Assembly (NCBI GenBank): GCA_035772405.1
Contig: JAYKKM010000222.1
Location: 2,183,501-2,247,500, forward strand
Direction: 5' to 3'
Length of the DNA: 64,000 nucleotides
Source of the DNA: Chrysogorgia sp. JL179-B06
Lineage: Eukaryota > Cnidaria > Anthozoa > Scleralcyonacea > Chrysogorgiidae
Made by a program: the position numbers and the translations under genes. Of this stretch, positions 10,782-22,188 are shown in pieces; position 1 is the first letter of the stretch, and the number at the start of each line of letters is the position of its first letter. The notes below the pieces were generated by a model that ran no database searches, was not told the origin of the DNA, and saw only the letters and a program-made list of their open reading frames with translations.

Positions 10782-10860
10782 CTGAAGAAAATAAGAAATA
10801 AGAGAAACGATGTTAAACCTTCAAACACAACGCTTCGTTTTATCGCAAAGTAAAACTTAC
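10782..10860 (-). other. 79-bp intron inside the GRF-C2H2-PolB gene
   Basis: On the minus strand the donor GTAAG follows ...GAAATTG at 10861, and the acceptor ttcttcag precedes 10781. Joining the two exons keeps the frame of the C2H2 exon with the Lys/Arg/Pro-rich frame leading into PolB. This supports one transcription unit containing zf-GRF, C2H2 and PolB. Confidence 0.65.
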
Positions 10861-11610
10861 CAATTTCTCTGGCGTGAGTTTCTCGCTGGTGTCGTGTGAG
10901 ACTTGACGCTGTCTGATAATTTTTATCGCACGATGAACAAGGGAAAGTAGCGCTCGATGCTGTCTCCTTGTTGTGGTTTAGGTTAGTGGGTGTTGATAAG
11001 TTAGGTAGTTCTCCTATATACTCAGCGAAGGCATCGTTGGGATCTTCCCTCAGGCTTTGAAACGTAAGACCAGTGTCGGAGACCATGTAGCTGTACTGTG
11101 GCGGGTTGCTATACAAACAACCAACTTTCTCAACGTGCTGGCGGTGCTCGTTGCGGTCTTCGATCGGTTTCCATTAAAAAAAACCACACGACGTTTCTTT
11201 TTGATTTGGACAACAGTAAAACAAACGGCCTTGGTTGTTTCCCTCTTTCTTGACTTTCCGAACGCGACAAATTAGTCCGTGTTGGCATGTCGGTTTCGGA
11301 TTTTCAACTCGATCGCCCCACTGCCAAAAGGAACAAGGATTCTCTCTACTACAACAGACGAAGAAAGGTCTTCCAAAATTGGATTTCGCCACGTCTTTCA
11401 CAACTCGCATCTTAGCCGGTCTCTGGTGGACGTGACTGACTGGTCGCGGAGCTCCGTTTGTTCGCCACAGCAACAGAGCATTCTCGAAATAACCACGATC
11501 TTGGTCTGGGCAAAAAAACTCACAGCTTTTCTCGTTCTTGTTGTTGTCGCAAAGCCAAAACTTGCCATTCTTAGTTGTTACGAAAGTTGCGGGTTCGCCG
11601 TGTAGACATC
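10861..11610 (-). pseudogene. right-arm zf-GRF/C2H2 exon, 5' part of PolB gene
   Basis: This exon repeats the left-arm triple zf-GRF gene and then leaves the TIR at 10978, adding a C2H2 zinc finger (FPCSSC...H....H) before the splice donor at 10860. Lesions: a 5-bp deletion at the start codon relative to the left arm (near 11607), and a 1-base change in a T-run near 11174 creating TAA after the third GRF module. So the only copy linked to PolB has lost its start and is interrupted. The left arm keeps the start but not the PolB continuation. Confidence 0.7.
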
Positions 11611-11879
11611 GTAGAAATAAACAAACTATTAAATATTCACGAAACTCCCTACTTTTATAATGTTTGCCTATAGTAACAACAATCTTCGCAAGCGAGACAA
11701 TAGAACAAGACCGGACTTGCGCGGCTCGCCATTGTGACGAAACACATAAAAAACCGATTATCTGAAACAAGTCTGATCAACTTTAGGCAAGTGATGAAAA
11801 TACACTTTAATTTCATTTTATTCACTAATACACATTATTCGTAGTCAAAGCAGTCACTAAAATTAATATAACGCATGGT

Positions 11880-12442
11880 TCACATTCCCTTAACTCCAAC
11901 GACCATCTTCCAATATCTTCTGAACGTAATGCGTGCTTTTTTAATGTCTGGTGGTTTCTGAATGTTTCTCTCGTTCATTTTTCGTTGCATCTCTCTCAGT
12001 ACTTTCTGCACGTGAGGTAGCTCCTTTTCGGTGAACGAAATTAATTTCCCATCGTAGATCTGCTTTAAGCCACCAAACGTTTGATCCCATTCGAAATTAT
12101 CAACGCCAATATTAAATCGCGTTTTGCCGTTAACATCGCTGGCAGAAAGATACGGTCTAACCAGGCCCCTTCTTCTTCTAACAACGAGAACTTGATGTCT
12201 TCAGTTAACGCGTCCTTCTGCTCAACAATCTCCACAAGTATCAGTATAAGTTCCAACATTTTTTCAAATACCGGTTCGGTTAATGTAATCCCTCTACTTT
12301 CCACTAGCAATTTGACCCCGTCTCTATCAGTAAACTCTTTGATACATATACGCATCTCTTGAAAGAACTGATCGGAATAGACGTAAACTTCATTTGAACC
12401 ACGTTTCTTTAGCAGTATCGGTCTTTCGTGCACAAAGTTCAT
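11880..12442 (-). pseudogene. PC4/p15-like protein (right arm), frameshifted
   Basis: Right-arm counterpart of the gene at 3404-3967. It starts at ATG 12442. A C-run near 12175 is one base shorter than in the left arm and shifts the frame after the PC4-like region. The left arm's TAG is a Trp codon here. The two copies therefore decayed independently at different sites. Confidence 0.5.
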
Positions 12443-12615
12443 TGGATTCGAACCCACGCATTCGCCTTTACCTAATGACCTTTTGATTACTTTTTCTCAT
12501 TCAAACCTAATATTCAAATCAGGCATAAAGTTGTTGAAGCACAGCAGACTAATGACTTTTTAATGGCTTCCTCTCATTCAAAACTAATATATATTCAAAT
12601 CAGGCCTTAGCAACT

Positions 12616-13014
12616 TTACAACATCCATAACGACAGCGTCGTTAATAAAACTAGACAAGTAAGCTGTTTAAACCATGACAGTTTCTTCACCGGTTTATAT
12701 TTTGTCAAGTCCACGCGTCTAAAAACTTCAACAGTTCTTGCCACAGCTTCTCGAACTGTTTCGGAATCACAAGAATCGCTAACTTTCCACACTAGTGTTA
12801 AATAAACAACGATTCTTCCAAAATGCACAACATCCATCTTTTGGTAAATATCGTGTAAATTATTCGACAAGTTATCTCCACTTGTTTGGACGGCAAGATA
12901 CTCATACAAGTCCTCATGCTCTCGAAGACATGAATTCATATAAAAACATAAAGTAGCTTTGTTTATTTCGAAATTATTTCTTCGCAATTCATCCCAAATC
13001 GTTTGCTCTGCCAT
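12616..13014 (-). CDS. Bcl-2-like tail-anchored protein (right arm)
   Basis: Right-arm copy of the 132-residue protein described at 2832-3230, with the same gccATGG start, BH1-like FGRIVV segment and C-terminal hydrophobic anchor. Three residues differ from the left copy (two near residues 12-16, one near residue 45). It is uninterrupted. Being intact in both arms while neighbours are broken may reflect recent insertion, gene conversion between arms, or chance. Confidence 0.5.
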   Translation of the reverse strand: MAEQTIWDELRRNNFEINKATLCFYMNSCLREHEDLYEYLAVQTSGDNLSNNLHDIYQKMDVVHFGRIVVYLTLVWKVSDSCDSETVREAVARTVEVFRRVDLTKYKPVKKLSWFKQLTCLVLLTTLSLWML

Positions 13015-13297
13015 GGCGCCAAAATGAAATATTCCTGCCAACAACTCGACTATTTATCTTCCTCGGCTAGGGTTCGGACCCCTTTCGGAACACGAGCTGG
13101 TTGATTATTCATAACTCATGAATTATTAAGGTAATAACAATACACCAAATGCTAATCAGGCTAGACAAAAGAAAGGTACTTACAGTTCACCTAGTGCTGG
13201 TCCAAACGGTCCATTAAGCCCCGCACTCTACTAGTGAGATATGTTTTGTGAGTGTTGACATGTGAATACTGATTGATGTGAAAGAACGAAGACAGTT

Positions 13298-14060
13298 CTC
13301 AATCTCAATCTCAATTTATTTAGTCGGTAAACTTTTTCAAGATCACACCAACTTTAAAACTATAAATAAACAATAAAACAATGTATATAAATATGTCTAA
13401 AAAGTCCTAAAATACACCTATATTACAATTAAAAATGACAACTCAGCTTCGTTTTAAATTCGCCTAATGAATTTGAGAGTACTAGTTCAGGTGGCAGTTT
13501 GTTCAACTCTTTAATCGTTCGTGGGAAATATGAAAATTTAAAAACATCTTTAGTTGCCTTGGGAATTTGATATTTCAATGGGTGACTTCCCCGTGTTCTA
13601 GTTTCAGGGTGTAATATCAAATACTGATCGGCGTTAAAATCTACCAGGTTGTGACTTATCTTGTACATCATCGTTAGTCTTGATTTCATCCTCCTCTCTT
13701 CCAATGTTTTCCATCCAAGTGTGTCTAACATGCCTGTAACACTGGCAAGTGGAGCATAGTTCTGCAAGCAGAATCTGGCGCCTTTTCTTTGGACTTTTTC
13801 CAGTGTCTTAATGTCTTTTTTGTAGTGTGGGTCCCATGCCTCACAAGCATATTCCAATTTTGGCCTTACCATGGTTGTGTAAATAGTTTCCCTAACTTTT
13901 TTCGGACAAATCCAAAAATTTCTTCGTGCCATTCCAAGTAATTTACTTGCTTTATTTGCTGTATTTGAGACATGCTCCGAGAACTTCATTTTGTTATTCA
14001 GGGTGATACCCAGGTAAGCGACCGACTCGACCTGCTCTAACTCAGTGTTACAAAAAAACT
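13298..14060 (-). mobile_element. 5'-truncated CR1/L2-like LINE fragment
   Basis: The minus-strand frame 13989-13429 encodes the C-terminal part of a non-LTR reverse transcriptase (thumb and post-RT region: 'VRPKLEYACEAWDP', 'LEKVQRKGARF', 'TRTRGSHPLK' are typical of CR1/L2/Jockey-type elements). The catalytic palm is missing, so it is 5'-truncated. The 3' end is a short (TTGAGA)n-type tail at 13298-13315. The flanks share CAGTT (13293-13297 and 14061-14065), a plausible target duplication. Removing it reconnects a local repeat unit also present at 2460-2520. Confidence 0.8.
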
Positions 14061-14261
14061 CAGTTGCTTAGAGAACATTTATTTTTTTGTCAGAAATATG
14101 CTTTGTGAATACTTGTATATATTGACTTTATTGTGGAGAGTGCATGGAGATAACGGTATTGTGACTATTTATATAGTGATCTAAGTAGTGCTTCAAGTGT
14201 AGGAATTTTTTTAGCGTAAGAGAGTACGAGAGAGAATTGTTAAGTGCTACACCATTATCTT

Positions 14262-14269
14262 TATAAAAG
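14262..14269 (+). promoter_or_regulatory. TATA box of the element B zf-GRF gene
   Basis: TATAAAAG, 69 bases before ATG 14338; the same octamer precedes the zf-GRF gene of element A. Confidence 0.45.
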
Positions 14270-14337
14270 CATCCCCTACTTTCGTGTTTTTTACTGAACT
14301 ATTTGTTGTTGATTTATTAAAATCATCCCTTGAAATA

Positions 14338-14770
14338 ATGGTCTCCATTGAGAAGTATCCCTGCTTTTGTGGAGCAAATCTAAAATGGGTCAGCTTTTCT
14401 TAAATGTTTGGCTGAAGAATGTACTCTTTTTGTACCCGAGGAAAAATACACAGATCTTATGGCGTATTACCAAACTAAAGTCCATAAGATGTTTAAACCA
14501 AACAACTTCCCCCTGTGCAGTTGCGACGACGCAGCGACTACGAGTTTGTGGGTGTCACACTCTACCTCCAACCCAGATCGACCGTATTTCAGATGCCAAG
14601 ATATGGATTCCAAGCATAAGTGTAAATTTTTTCAGTGGGGCGATGAAAATTTGGAGGCAAAGAAAGTAAAGAAGAGGAAGCAAAAGATTACCGTTCAAAA
14701 GCCCCCTATTGAAAGCACAAAGCGAAAGAGAAGAATCACTAAACTCCTGGAAACTTCTGAGGAAGACTAA
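14338..14770 (+). pseudogene. Element B zf-GRF protein, frameshifted
   Basis: ATG 14338 begins a Cys-containing start (PCFCGANLKW) that stops near 14398; a second frame from 14408 carries the rest, so a frameshift lies between. The second frame has a zf-GRF-like module (C-x-C ... SHSTSNPDRPYFRC ... CKFFQWGDE) and a Lys/Arg-rich tail with nuclear-signal character (KKVKKRKQK). It lies just upstream of, and separate from, the element B PolB, unlike element A where GRF modules are joined to PolB. It probably binds single-stranded DNA during element replication (inference). Confidence 0.6.
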
Positions 14771-14985
14771 GTGCTCAAGAGAGATTACGAACATTTACGT
14801 TTGTTTGTTGTTAAGAACTACGTTAATATAAATGTATGAGGTGTGAACTACTTAATCAATAAATAGTTTTAAGGTCTACTTCTATTTTATGGTGTGAAGT
14901 GTAATCTACTTGACAATAAATCCTTTTTAAAACTGTTTTATTGTGTGTAGGTACTTACGTACGTAATAGTATGCATGAACAGCGC

Positions 14986-14993
14986 TATATAAG
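14986..14993 (+). promoter_or_regulatory. TATA box of element B PolB
   Basis: TATATAAG, 97 bases upstream of the PolB ATG at 15083. A possible intron acceptor (tttacag) lies near 15037, so a short 5' intron is possible. Confidence 0.4.
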
Positions 14994-15082
14994 GGGGATC
15001 GTCTGCTGTTGAAAACAGTATATTTGTCCTGTTTACAGATTTGGCTCTTGTTGGATTTGGCTCTTGTGAGATAACATCGCAA

Positions 15083-18000
15083 ATGGAGCGTTTGCGTCTT
15101 AGCGCGATTAAGAAGAACCAGAGAGCTGGTCGTGTTTTAAGAAGGATGGAGAGAGAATTGAAAAATCGTAAACCTGACCTTGCCAAAGTTATTGAACAGC
15201 AGAAGAAATCTGCGAGGTACATGAGTCAGTCTTTTAAATATTTAGAGAAGCAACGTTTACTACAAGAAAAAAAGACGGAACCATCACTTCAATCTAATGA
15301 AAGTGAGATAACATTCAACTTAGAGAAGGTGTCAGAACGGTTTATTAAAAAGTTTGGAGCAAATTCATGTGTGTACCTCGCCCACATGGAAACCCCTGTC
15401 GAAGGAGAGACTTTACGAGTTAGAGATGTCTTGACAGAGCTAAATAAACTTTTTACAGGTGTCATTGACACCGTAAAAGAACAATGTAATCTACGAACAC
15501 TGCTAGAAGACAAAATCCGCGTTATGATCAATTCCAATTCTTTAAAATCGCCCATTAGTACGAGACTTCTACCAGCAATACAGATGACCTCCACCCGAAT
15601 TATTGCCGAGGTGTCAAAAGTTCTACAGAGCAACGAGAATATACCCTTGGACGAGTCCTTTACTATTGATGTGGTAACCGTCAAACATCCGACTGGGTCC
15701 GGTAAAGTGAAAAACTATAAGGGTCTAAAAGTTTTAGATTATACTAAAGACACAATAGTTAAAAAGTCTATTATTTCTATTAGGAATAATGATAATTTGT
15801 GTTGTGGAAGAGCGCTGGCAGTAGGTCAGGCGATAGAGGATAGTCATCCGAAATTAAAACAAGTTAAATTAGGTAGACCCATTCAAAAAACGTTAGCTTT
15901 AGAATTATATAAGAAAGCTAATGTCCTGCCTGGTCCTTGTGGTTTGTGGGAGGTGTCGAAGTTCCAAGGGGTCCTGCAGGGCTATCAGATTATAGTCATT
16001 GATTTTAATGCTAGAAATTCTAGCATTTACGAAGGTCCAAGGCGAGATAAGAAAATTGTATTGTATAAAAACGGTGATCATTATGATGTTATTAATCCAA
16101 AGAAACTCCCAGCTTTCCACGGTAAACGTTTTTATTGTGAAAAATGTAAGTCGTTTTATTCAGATTACCGTACACATCCTTATGATCCATGTCGTACATG
16201 CTTACGTAAAGAATGTAGTTGGGTTTCGTCGGAGAAACAACCATGTTCGGATTGTTTTAAGTTCTGTCGTTCGTCTGCATGTTTTGATCATCACAAAAAG
16301 TCTCGTAGCTTGAAGGGGGTTGACCTTCCATCAAAATGTGATACGTCGTTTAGATGTCAAACGTGTTCGGCTACTGTTGAACGTAAACGACAAGGCGAAC
16401 ATTGTTGTGGTGAACATGTGTGTCGGATTTGTAAAGAGTATGTATTGTCTGATCATTTGTGTTACATGCAACCTGAAACGCCTAAGACACCGAATGACAA
16501 ACTAATTTTTTACGACTTTGAGACTGACTTTTCGACAGGGGAACATGTGGTGAACTATTGTGTTGCACAGTATGCAGACGCTACTGAATTTGTCTTTAAG
16601 GGGTACGAAGCTTTGAATGAGTTTTGTATGTTTTTGTTTTCAATGAATCATAAGGGATACACAGCCATTGCGCATAATGCAAAAGGATGTGATGCGGCTT
16701 TGATTCAGAGATGGTTGATTCAGTATCGACCTACTGCTAGTATGCACGTCATTCATTCAACTTTTGCCAAAAAATCATGCAACTTTTCTTAAGCGATTAC
16801 CAAATTAGACTCGTCGACAGTCTATCCTGGCTTCAAATGCCCCTTTCTAATTTACCTAAAACATTTGGTTTAGATTTATCTATGTATTCCAAAGGTGACT
16901 TCCATTTAAATTTAATATAGTTGAAAATCAAAATTATGGAGGAGCATTGCCATGTATTGAGAATTACAGTCCGGAAACAAAATCAAAGAAGGCTCGGAAT
17001 GAACTCATCACCTGGCATTCCAATTTAACGAAAAGTGGTTATATTTTTAACTTTCAAAAAGAAATGTACAAATATTGTGCACAGGATGTCACGATTTTAC
17101 GTTTATGTTGTATGCAATTTCGAAGCTTATTTTTGTCCGAATCACAAATTGATCCTTTTTGTTACTGCACTATCGCCGCTTCTGTAATGGCTGTTTGTCG
17201 TGCAAAATATTTGAAGGAAAAAACAATAGGTATTGTTCCGCAAAACATGTACCGTGGTGCAAACAAGCTTTATTCAAAGAGCTCTATCGAATGGTTAGAA
17301 TTTATTGCTGCTCAGACGAATTCAGTGATCAGTCATGCTGTCAACGGCGGAGAGAAGGAAATCGTTGATAGTGAATTAGGGAAGACATATCATGTTGACG
17401 GGTTTTGCGAGGAGACTAACACGGTGTACGAATTTTCTGGTTGTGTGTTTCATGCATGTCCCTTGTGCTTTGATGGCAAAAACGATCACCCTTTTCATAA
17501 TGAAAGAACGATGGAAGATGTGTACAAGGACACGATTCAACGAGAACAACGACTACGTCACATGGGTTATAACGTAAAGAGGATTTGGGAGCACGATTAT
17601 AGAAAACTAAGAGAAACGGGCGAGATGAATTATTTTCTGGATACGTTTGATATCATCACGAATCTTGAACCTCGTGACGCATTTTTTGGAGGACGGGTTA
17701 ATGGGTTTAAGTTGTTTCGCGAAGCAAAAGAAGACGAGACCATACAATATGTTGATTTTACATCCCTTTATCCTTTTGTAAACAAAACGAAAACATATCC
17801 GGTTGAGCATCCAACTATCATACGTAATAACTTCGACGAGATTTCAAACTATTTTGGCTTGATTAAATGTAAAGTGCTAGCGCCATCAGGTTTATACCAA
17901 CCCGTTTTACCAGTCTGAATGAAAAACAAATTATATTTTCCTTTGTGTAAGCAGTGTGCCCTGGACAACTCCGAAGAATGTCGTCATTCGGAGGATGAGC

Positions 18001-18910
18001 GTTATTTTTGTGGTACTTTTACCACCATCGAAGTCTTGAAAGCAATCGAGAAAGGTTACAAAATTTTAGAAATTTATGAGGTTTGGCATTTTGAGGAATC
18101 GTCTAGTGATCTGTTTAGCGAGTATGTAAATTATTTTTTGAAACTTAAACAAGAAAGCTCGGGGTTTCCGGACTGGGTACAAACACACGAGGACCAGGAC
18201 AAGTACATTAGCGATTATTTTGAACATGAAGGGGTACTTTTATGAAAGGATAATATACGTAAGAATCCAGGGTTAAGAGCACTTGCAAAGCTTTGTTTAA
18301 ATTCTTTGTGGGGTAAATTTGCCCAGAGGGACGATCGACTCATTACAGAGTTTATTAGTGATCCGTTATTATTTTATAAGCGCCTCAATGGCGCCGACAT
18401 AGAGATGCATGATTTATGTATTTTAAACGAAGACTTAGAAGTCGTCGATAAGCGTAAACATGAATACGAAACTGCAAATAAGGCAACTAATATCTTTATA
18501 GGGATTTTTACTACTGCTTGGGCTCGATTAGAGTTATATAATTTAATGATTTAGTAGGAGAGAATGTGTTATATGTAGATACTGATAGTTGTGTATGTCT
18601 CGAAACCGGGGATGTCTAAGCCCTCATTAGGTGATTATCTGGGTAATTTAACTAATGAGATTACTTCAGATCACGATTCAGACACTCACATAACACATTT
18701 TGTCTGTGGTGGTCCGAAGAATTATGCATATAAAACTAATCATGTTAAACTAAAATAACGAGAGAAAAATGGACCCGTCATCTCGTCAATAAACATGAAG
18801 TAAAGTCATATCAAGTGGTGTATGACAAGAGAATCATCGTGGACAAAGGCGCTGACACAATCCCGTTCGGTTACCATTGGACCCCGTCCGCGGTTAGCGA
18901 TCCCGTCTTT
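15083..18910 (+). pseudogene. polB: Element B protein-primed DNA polymerase B
   Basis: The ATG at 15083 is chosen because the longer frame starts only with TTG. Order: basic N-terminus, OTU-like segment (CCGRALAVG, residues about 245-255), several Cys pairs (C..C...C..C), Exo I (IFYDFETDF), Exo II (IAHNAKGCD), Exo III (YCAQDVTIL), a VSR-like segment (VDGF...YEFSGC), motif A (VDFTSLYPF), motif B (KLCLNSLWGKF) and motif C (YVDTDS near 18580). Lesions: stops or shifts near 16792 and 16918, in-frame TGA at 17916 and 18243, shifts near 18554 and after. The frame is then cut by the DNA transposon at 18914 and resumes at 28136-28308. It is a different lineage from the element A enzyme and closer to element C. 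Confidence 0.85.
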
Positions 18911-18913
18911 GTT

Positions 18914-19085
18914 ATGCACTAGTCAATTGAAAGCCCGGCCCCCCACCCCCGGGGCTATGCTGGGTTTTAACGGGACTTTGCGGGGGAAATACAGGCTTTT
19001 AACAAACGTTGCTGGTTTGCTACCCGGGGTTTTAACACTGACTTATAAAATAGCCGGGGCCTTATAGCGGGGATTTAACGCTCGT
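18914..19085 (+). repeat. left terminal/subterminal repeats of the DNA transposon
   Basis: The TIR is followed by repeated motifs: GGGTTTTAAC near 18961, GGCTTTTAAC near 18991, GGGGTTTTAAC near 19024 and GGGGATTTAAC near 19069. They are probable transposase binding sites by analogy with other DDE elements. Confidence 0.6.
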
Positions 19086-20888
19086 AGGGACTGGGAACTA
19101 ATTGAACTCGCATGCGTTTTCTTGGCCTTCTATCAGATTTCGTTGGATTTTGAGTTTGTTTTCCATATTTTGGTATATATTTTTGATATTATGGGTGATC
19201 AGAAGACAACCGAAGAAAAAAAGGTAAGGAAACGATGATTTTTTTGTTTATAATGTACTCTTATTATACAACAACTCATCAATATTCATGTATTCAAATA
19301 AAATTCAAATATTTTGGTGATAGTCACTAGTTCGTATATTTTAATATTTAACATGCAACCTGGTATTTTAACACAGTAATAAAACACAGTATTATCATAA
19401 GTCTATAATAAAGTATATTTGGTTATATCATCTTAAGTACTATAAAGTATTTTTGTCAGATTTAATACTACATGTATTTTAATATTGTAAAGTCATTGCT
19501 GTTTATATAAAGTATTCTAAAATATTTTAATATATTATAAAATACAGTATACACATGCAGTACTAATTTATACATTCAAGCAATTCCAATTTTTGCAGGT
19601 TCTTTTTCAACATGGATCGAGAAACTTGATTAAGCTCATTGGGACTGAGACTAGTCTACAATATATTATAAGTGAACTTCAGCAAGACCTTGGTGTCGGG
19701 GGAATTGTGCTTCAGAAGTTTGACAGTGATTGGGATTAATGGGTTGATATCAAAGATGTTGATTGTATACAGGACAAAGACAAAATAAAAATTATAAATA
19801 TTTCCTCAACAGCCTCATCACCCACATGCAAGGTGATTTCACATATAAATCAAGCAATTAACACGGAAGGTGAGTTTTTGCTAGTAGGTGGGTTTCACTC
19901 GTGTTTAATATTGTGCTGCACATGGTGGTCAACTTCACAAATGCTGACAGCTATTAAAAGCATGTCATTTCATTTGAGATATCCATTTATTTGACAAGGG
20001 TGGATTAAAAAAGTGGGGTTTTGGGGTGGGTGGGGAGTGGACGGGAGTGCTGAGTGATCAGTCAAGCACACCGAAGCCAGTACTGGCCAGCAGTGCATGC
20101 TCATAGTAGGTTCTTGATTGCAATATACAAAGTTTATTGTAAAATTTACATAATGTAATACTGAATAACAAACTTCGAATACCTCAAACATCTAAAAGGA
20201 AGATATAAAGTTTTATATTATTTTTTTAATTTTTGCACACCCCTGTCCACCGCCTATAATTTTACCCATTGGTATTTGGTAGAAAATGTGTAACACCATG
20301 AGATTTAGTAAAACCCACAAAGATAGTACTTGTATTTGGTTCTTGTTGCATTGTATTCAACATGCACCTAGGTTGCATGAACATGGGAAGTGAGCTCAAG
20401 GTAAGCTGTAAAATATTAAATAATTGGCACCATCCAGGAATCCTCATTGTAAGATATTTAGTTAAAGTAAGTTTGTTTTAATTATTAGTGTTATAGCCTG
20501 ATTTAAGAATTCCAATAAATGAATATTTAAAGTTTTCTGATATTTGCATATAATTAGCTTTTTATACATAGCTTTTTTATTTATACATAGCTTTTTAGCA
20601 TATAATTTATATACATGTGCAGACTCAACATCCCAGGAGCTAGCTATGTTGGCAAAGACATAAAGCAGCAAGGAGATATTTGTTTACTGCATGCAATATA
20701 AATCTGAGTTGACAAAGTGATTGTTTTTGAAATATTATCCAAGACTAGCATTTGTTGGCAGTATATTTATCAGATTTTTCATTAATATAGTCTTGACCCC
20801 TGCTGGCAATGAAGGTACAAATCATACCAGCAACAAGCAAACAACTATTCTCTTTTCTGGTGGAAACATGACACTGGGACCTCCAACA

Positions 20889-22188
20889 GTAAGCTATTTA
20901 TAAATTTGACTTATTACTATTTATTTTTGTGTGGCACTCCTATTCAGATAAAATATTTTACATCCATTCTTATAATTTTGCGCACTCTGGATGTCCTCTG
21001 AGCACTCTGCCAAACGTTGTTATTCTACTCTAAAACTTACTCATAGTCACGTCTTTTACTTCAGTGTTGTTGAGCACTCTGCCCGATGTTAATCGGTGAC
21101 GTCACTATAAGCTATAATGCAAAGCTCACTCTCATTTGAGCACCCTGGCCCGATGAAGCATCATATATGTCTGTATACACAAATATCATAGTGTTTGTAC
21201 TGTATGTGCTTGGTGAGAGCAAGTTCACATGTATCAAATTAATAGGGTGGTATTTAAAATATAGACAGTGATTCAAGCTGCATGCACTGATGAGCCATTT
21301 AATATATATAATTTATACACACTCACTGCTGGATTTATAAAAAAAGTGACCCCTTAGAAATTGAAGATACTGTAGCTTCTAATTACATACAAACATGCAT
21401 ATGAAGCGAAATTCTAAAGGTTTTGACTCTCTGTGCATATGTGCATATAATTAGAAGCTATCTTAAATTCCCAAGATCATGCATTTTTCTAAAGGTTAAA
21501 ATTGCTAAGCGGTCACTTTTTTATACACCCTGTATATATGATACTGAGCACTCTCTGACATTTTGTGAACCAAAATTCACTTTATACGTAACATACTCAC
21601 TTTTGTTTTACTTATTATGTAATGCTTAACTATGTAATATATTATATAATTATGTGACAACAGGTTTGTCCGATTTGTTTATGAGCAGATTAGTCAAAAA
21701 GGGCAAAGCATGTGTTGAACATTTCTTATAGACAACAATGAGAAGATTGATTGTCTATTATATATTATTATATTGTCATAATATGTATGTACTATTTAAA
21801 ACACGAGCAGCAGTGTTTTATCAGATGTAAAACGTGAGGCGAAGTTGAGCGTTTTAGAGCTGATAAAACACTGCAAGAGTTTTAAATTGCTTAAAACCCC
21901 TCTTGATGAGTTCATTTTCGAAGTAATTTTGAAAAAAGAACTTGTCGAAGCTGAGAAAATCAAAGTTAAAGTTTATGTAAACTAGGAGTAATCTTTATCA
22001 CATATAAAGACTCCTATTTATATATATGCCATAGAATAGAGAATAGAATAATTTATTTACCCACGTATCACTGAAGAGCTAAAGAAAGCAAGTAAAACGT
22101 GACCTAAAATAATTACAAATTATGTATGCTAATAAACATATGTATACATACAGTGTATGTATACAATGTGCCAATTATTGTATAACAG
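20889..22188 (+). other. intron 3 of the transposase gene
   Basis: A 1.3-kb non-coding intron between exons 3 and 4. It contains a fold-back MITE (21339-21522) and a self-complementary 'aaaacac...gtgttttatc' repeat at about 21800-21875. No gene is seen. Confidence 0.6.
21339..21522. mobile_element. fold-back MITE in intron 3
   Basis: Inverted ends AAAAAAGTGACC / GGTCACTTTTTT with an inner matched pair GCTTCTAATTA / TAATTAGAAGC. About 184 bp, non-coding, flanked by TTATA-like sequence on both sides. Confidence 0.6.

Larger units (their letters stand above)
2607..13235. mobile_element. Element A: Polinton-like PolB element with long TIRs
   Basis: A complete insertion is bounded by 6-bp direct duplications GAGATA (2601-2606 and 13236-13241). 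Polinton/Maverick elements make 6-bp target duplications and start with AG, as here (AGTAGTAGAGTGCGG; the right end differs by one base). Length is 10,629 bp. The inverted arms (2607-4869, 10978-13235) each carry three genes: Bcl-2-like, PC4-like and zf-GRF. The unique core holds only PolB (minus strand) and a G-rich minisatellite. No integrase, packaging ATPase, protease or capsid gene is present, so it looks like a non-autonomous derivative mobilised in trans (inference). Flanking sequence reconnects into a short repeat unit once the element is removed, supporting the boundaries. Confidence 0.85.
10978..13235 (-). repeat. Element A right terminal inverted repeat
   Basis: Inverted copy of 2607-4869, ending at the duplicated GAGATA (13236-13241). 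It carries the Bcl-2-like (13014-12616), PC4-like (12442-11880) and zf-GRF genes on the minus strand. Confidence 0.9.

Noticed and set aside
15289..16120. Antisense ORFs within element B PolB
   Set aside because: The plus strand carries the polymerase motifs; these are shadows.
18916..18925. CACTA (EnSpm) assignment of the 9.2-kb transposon
   Set aside because: CACTA is present two bases inside the end, but matching TTA duplications require TGCACTAG as terminus; the transposase was not placed in that superfamily from sequence alone.
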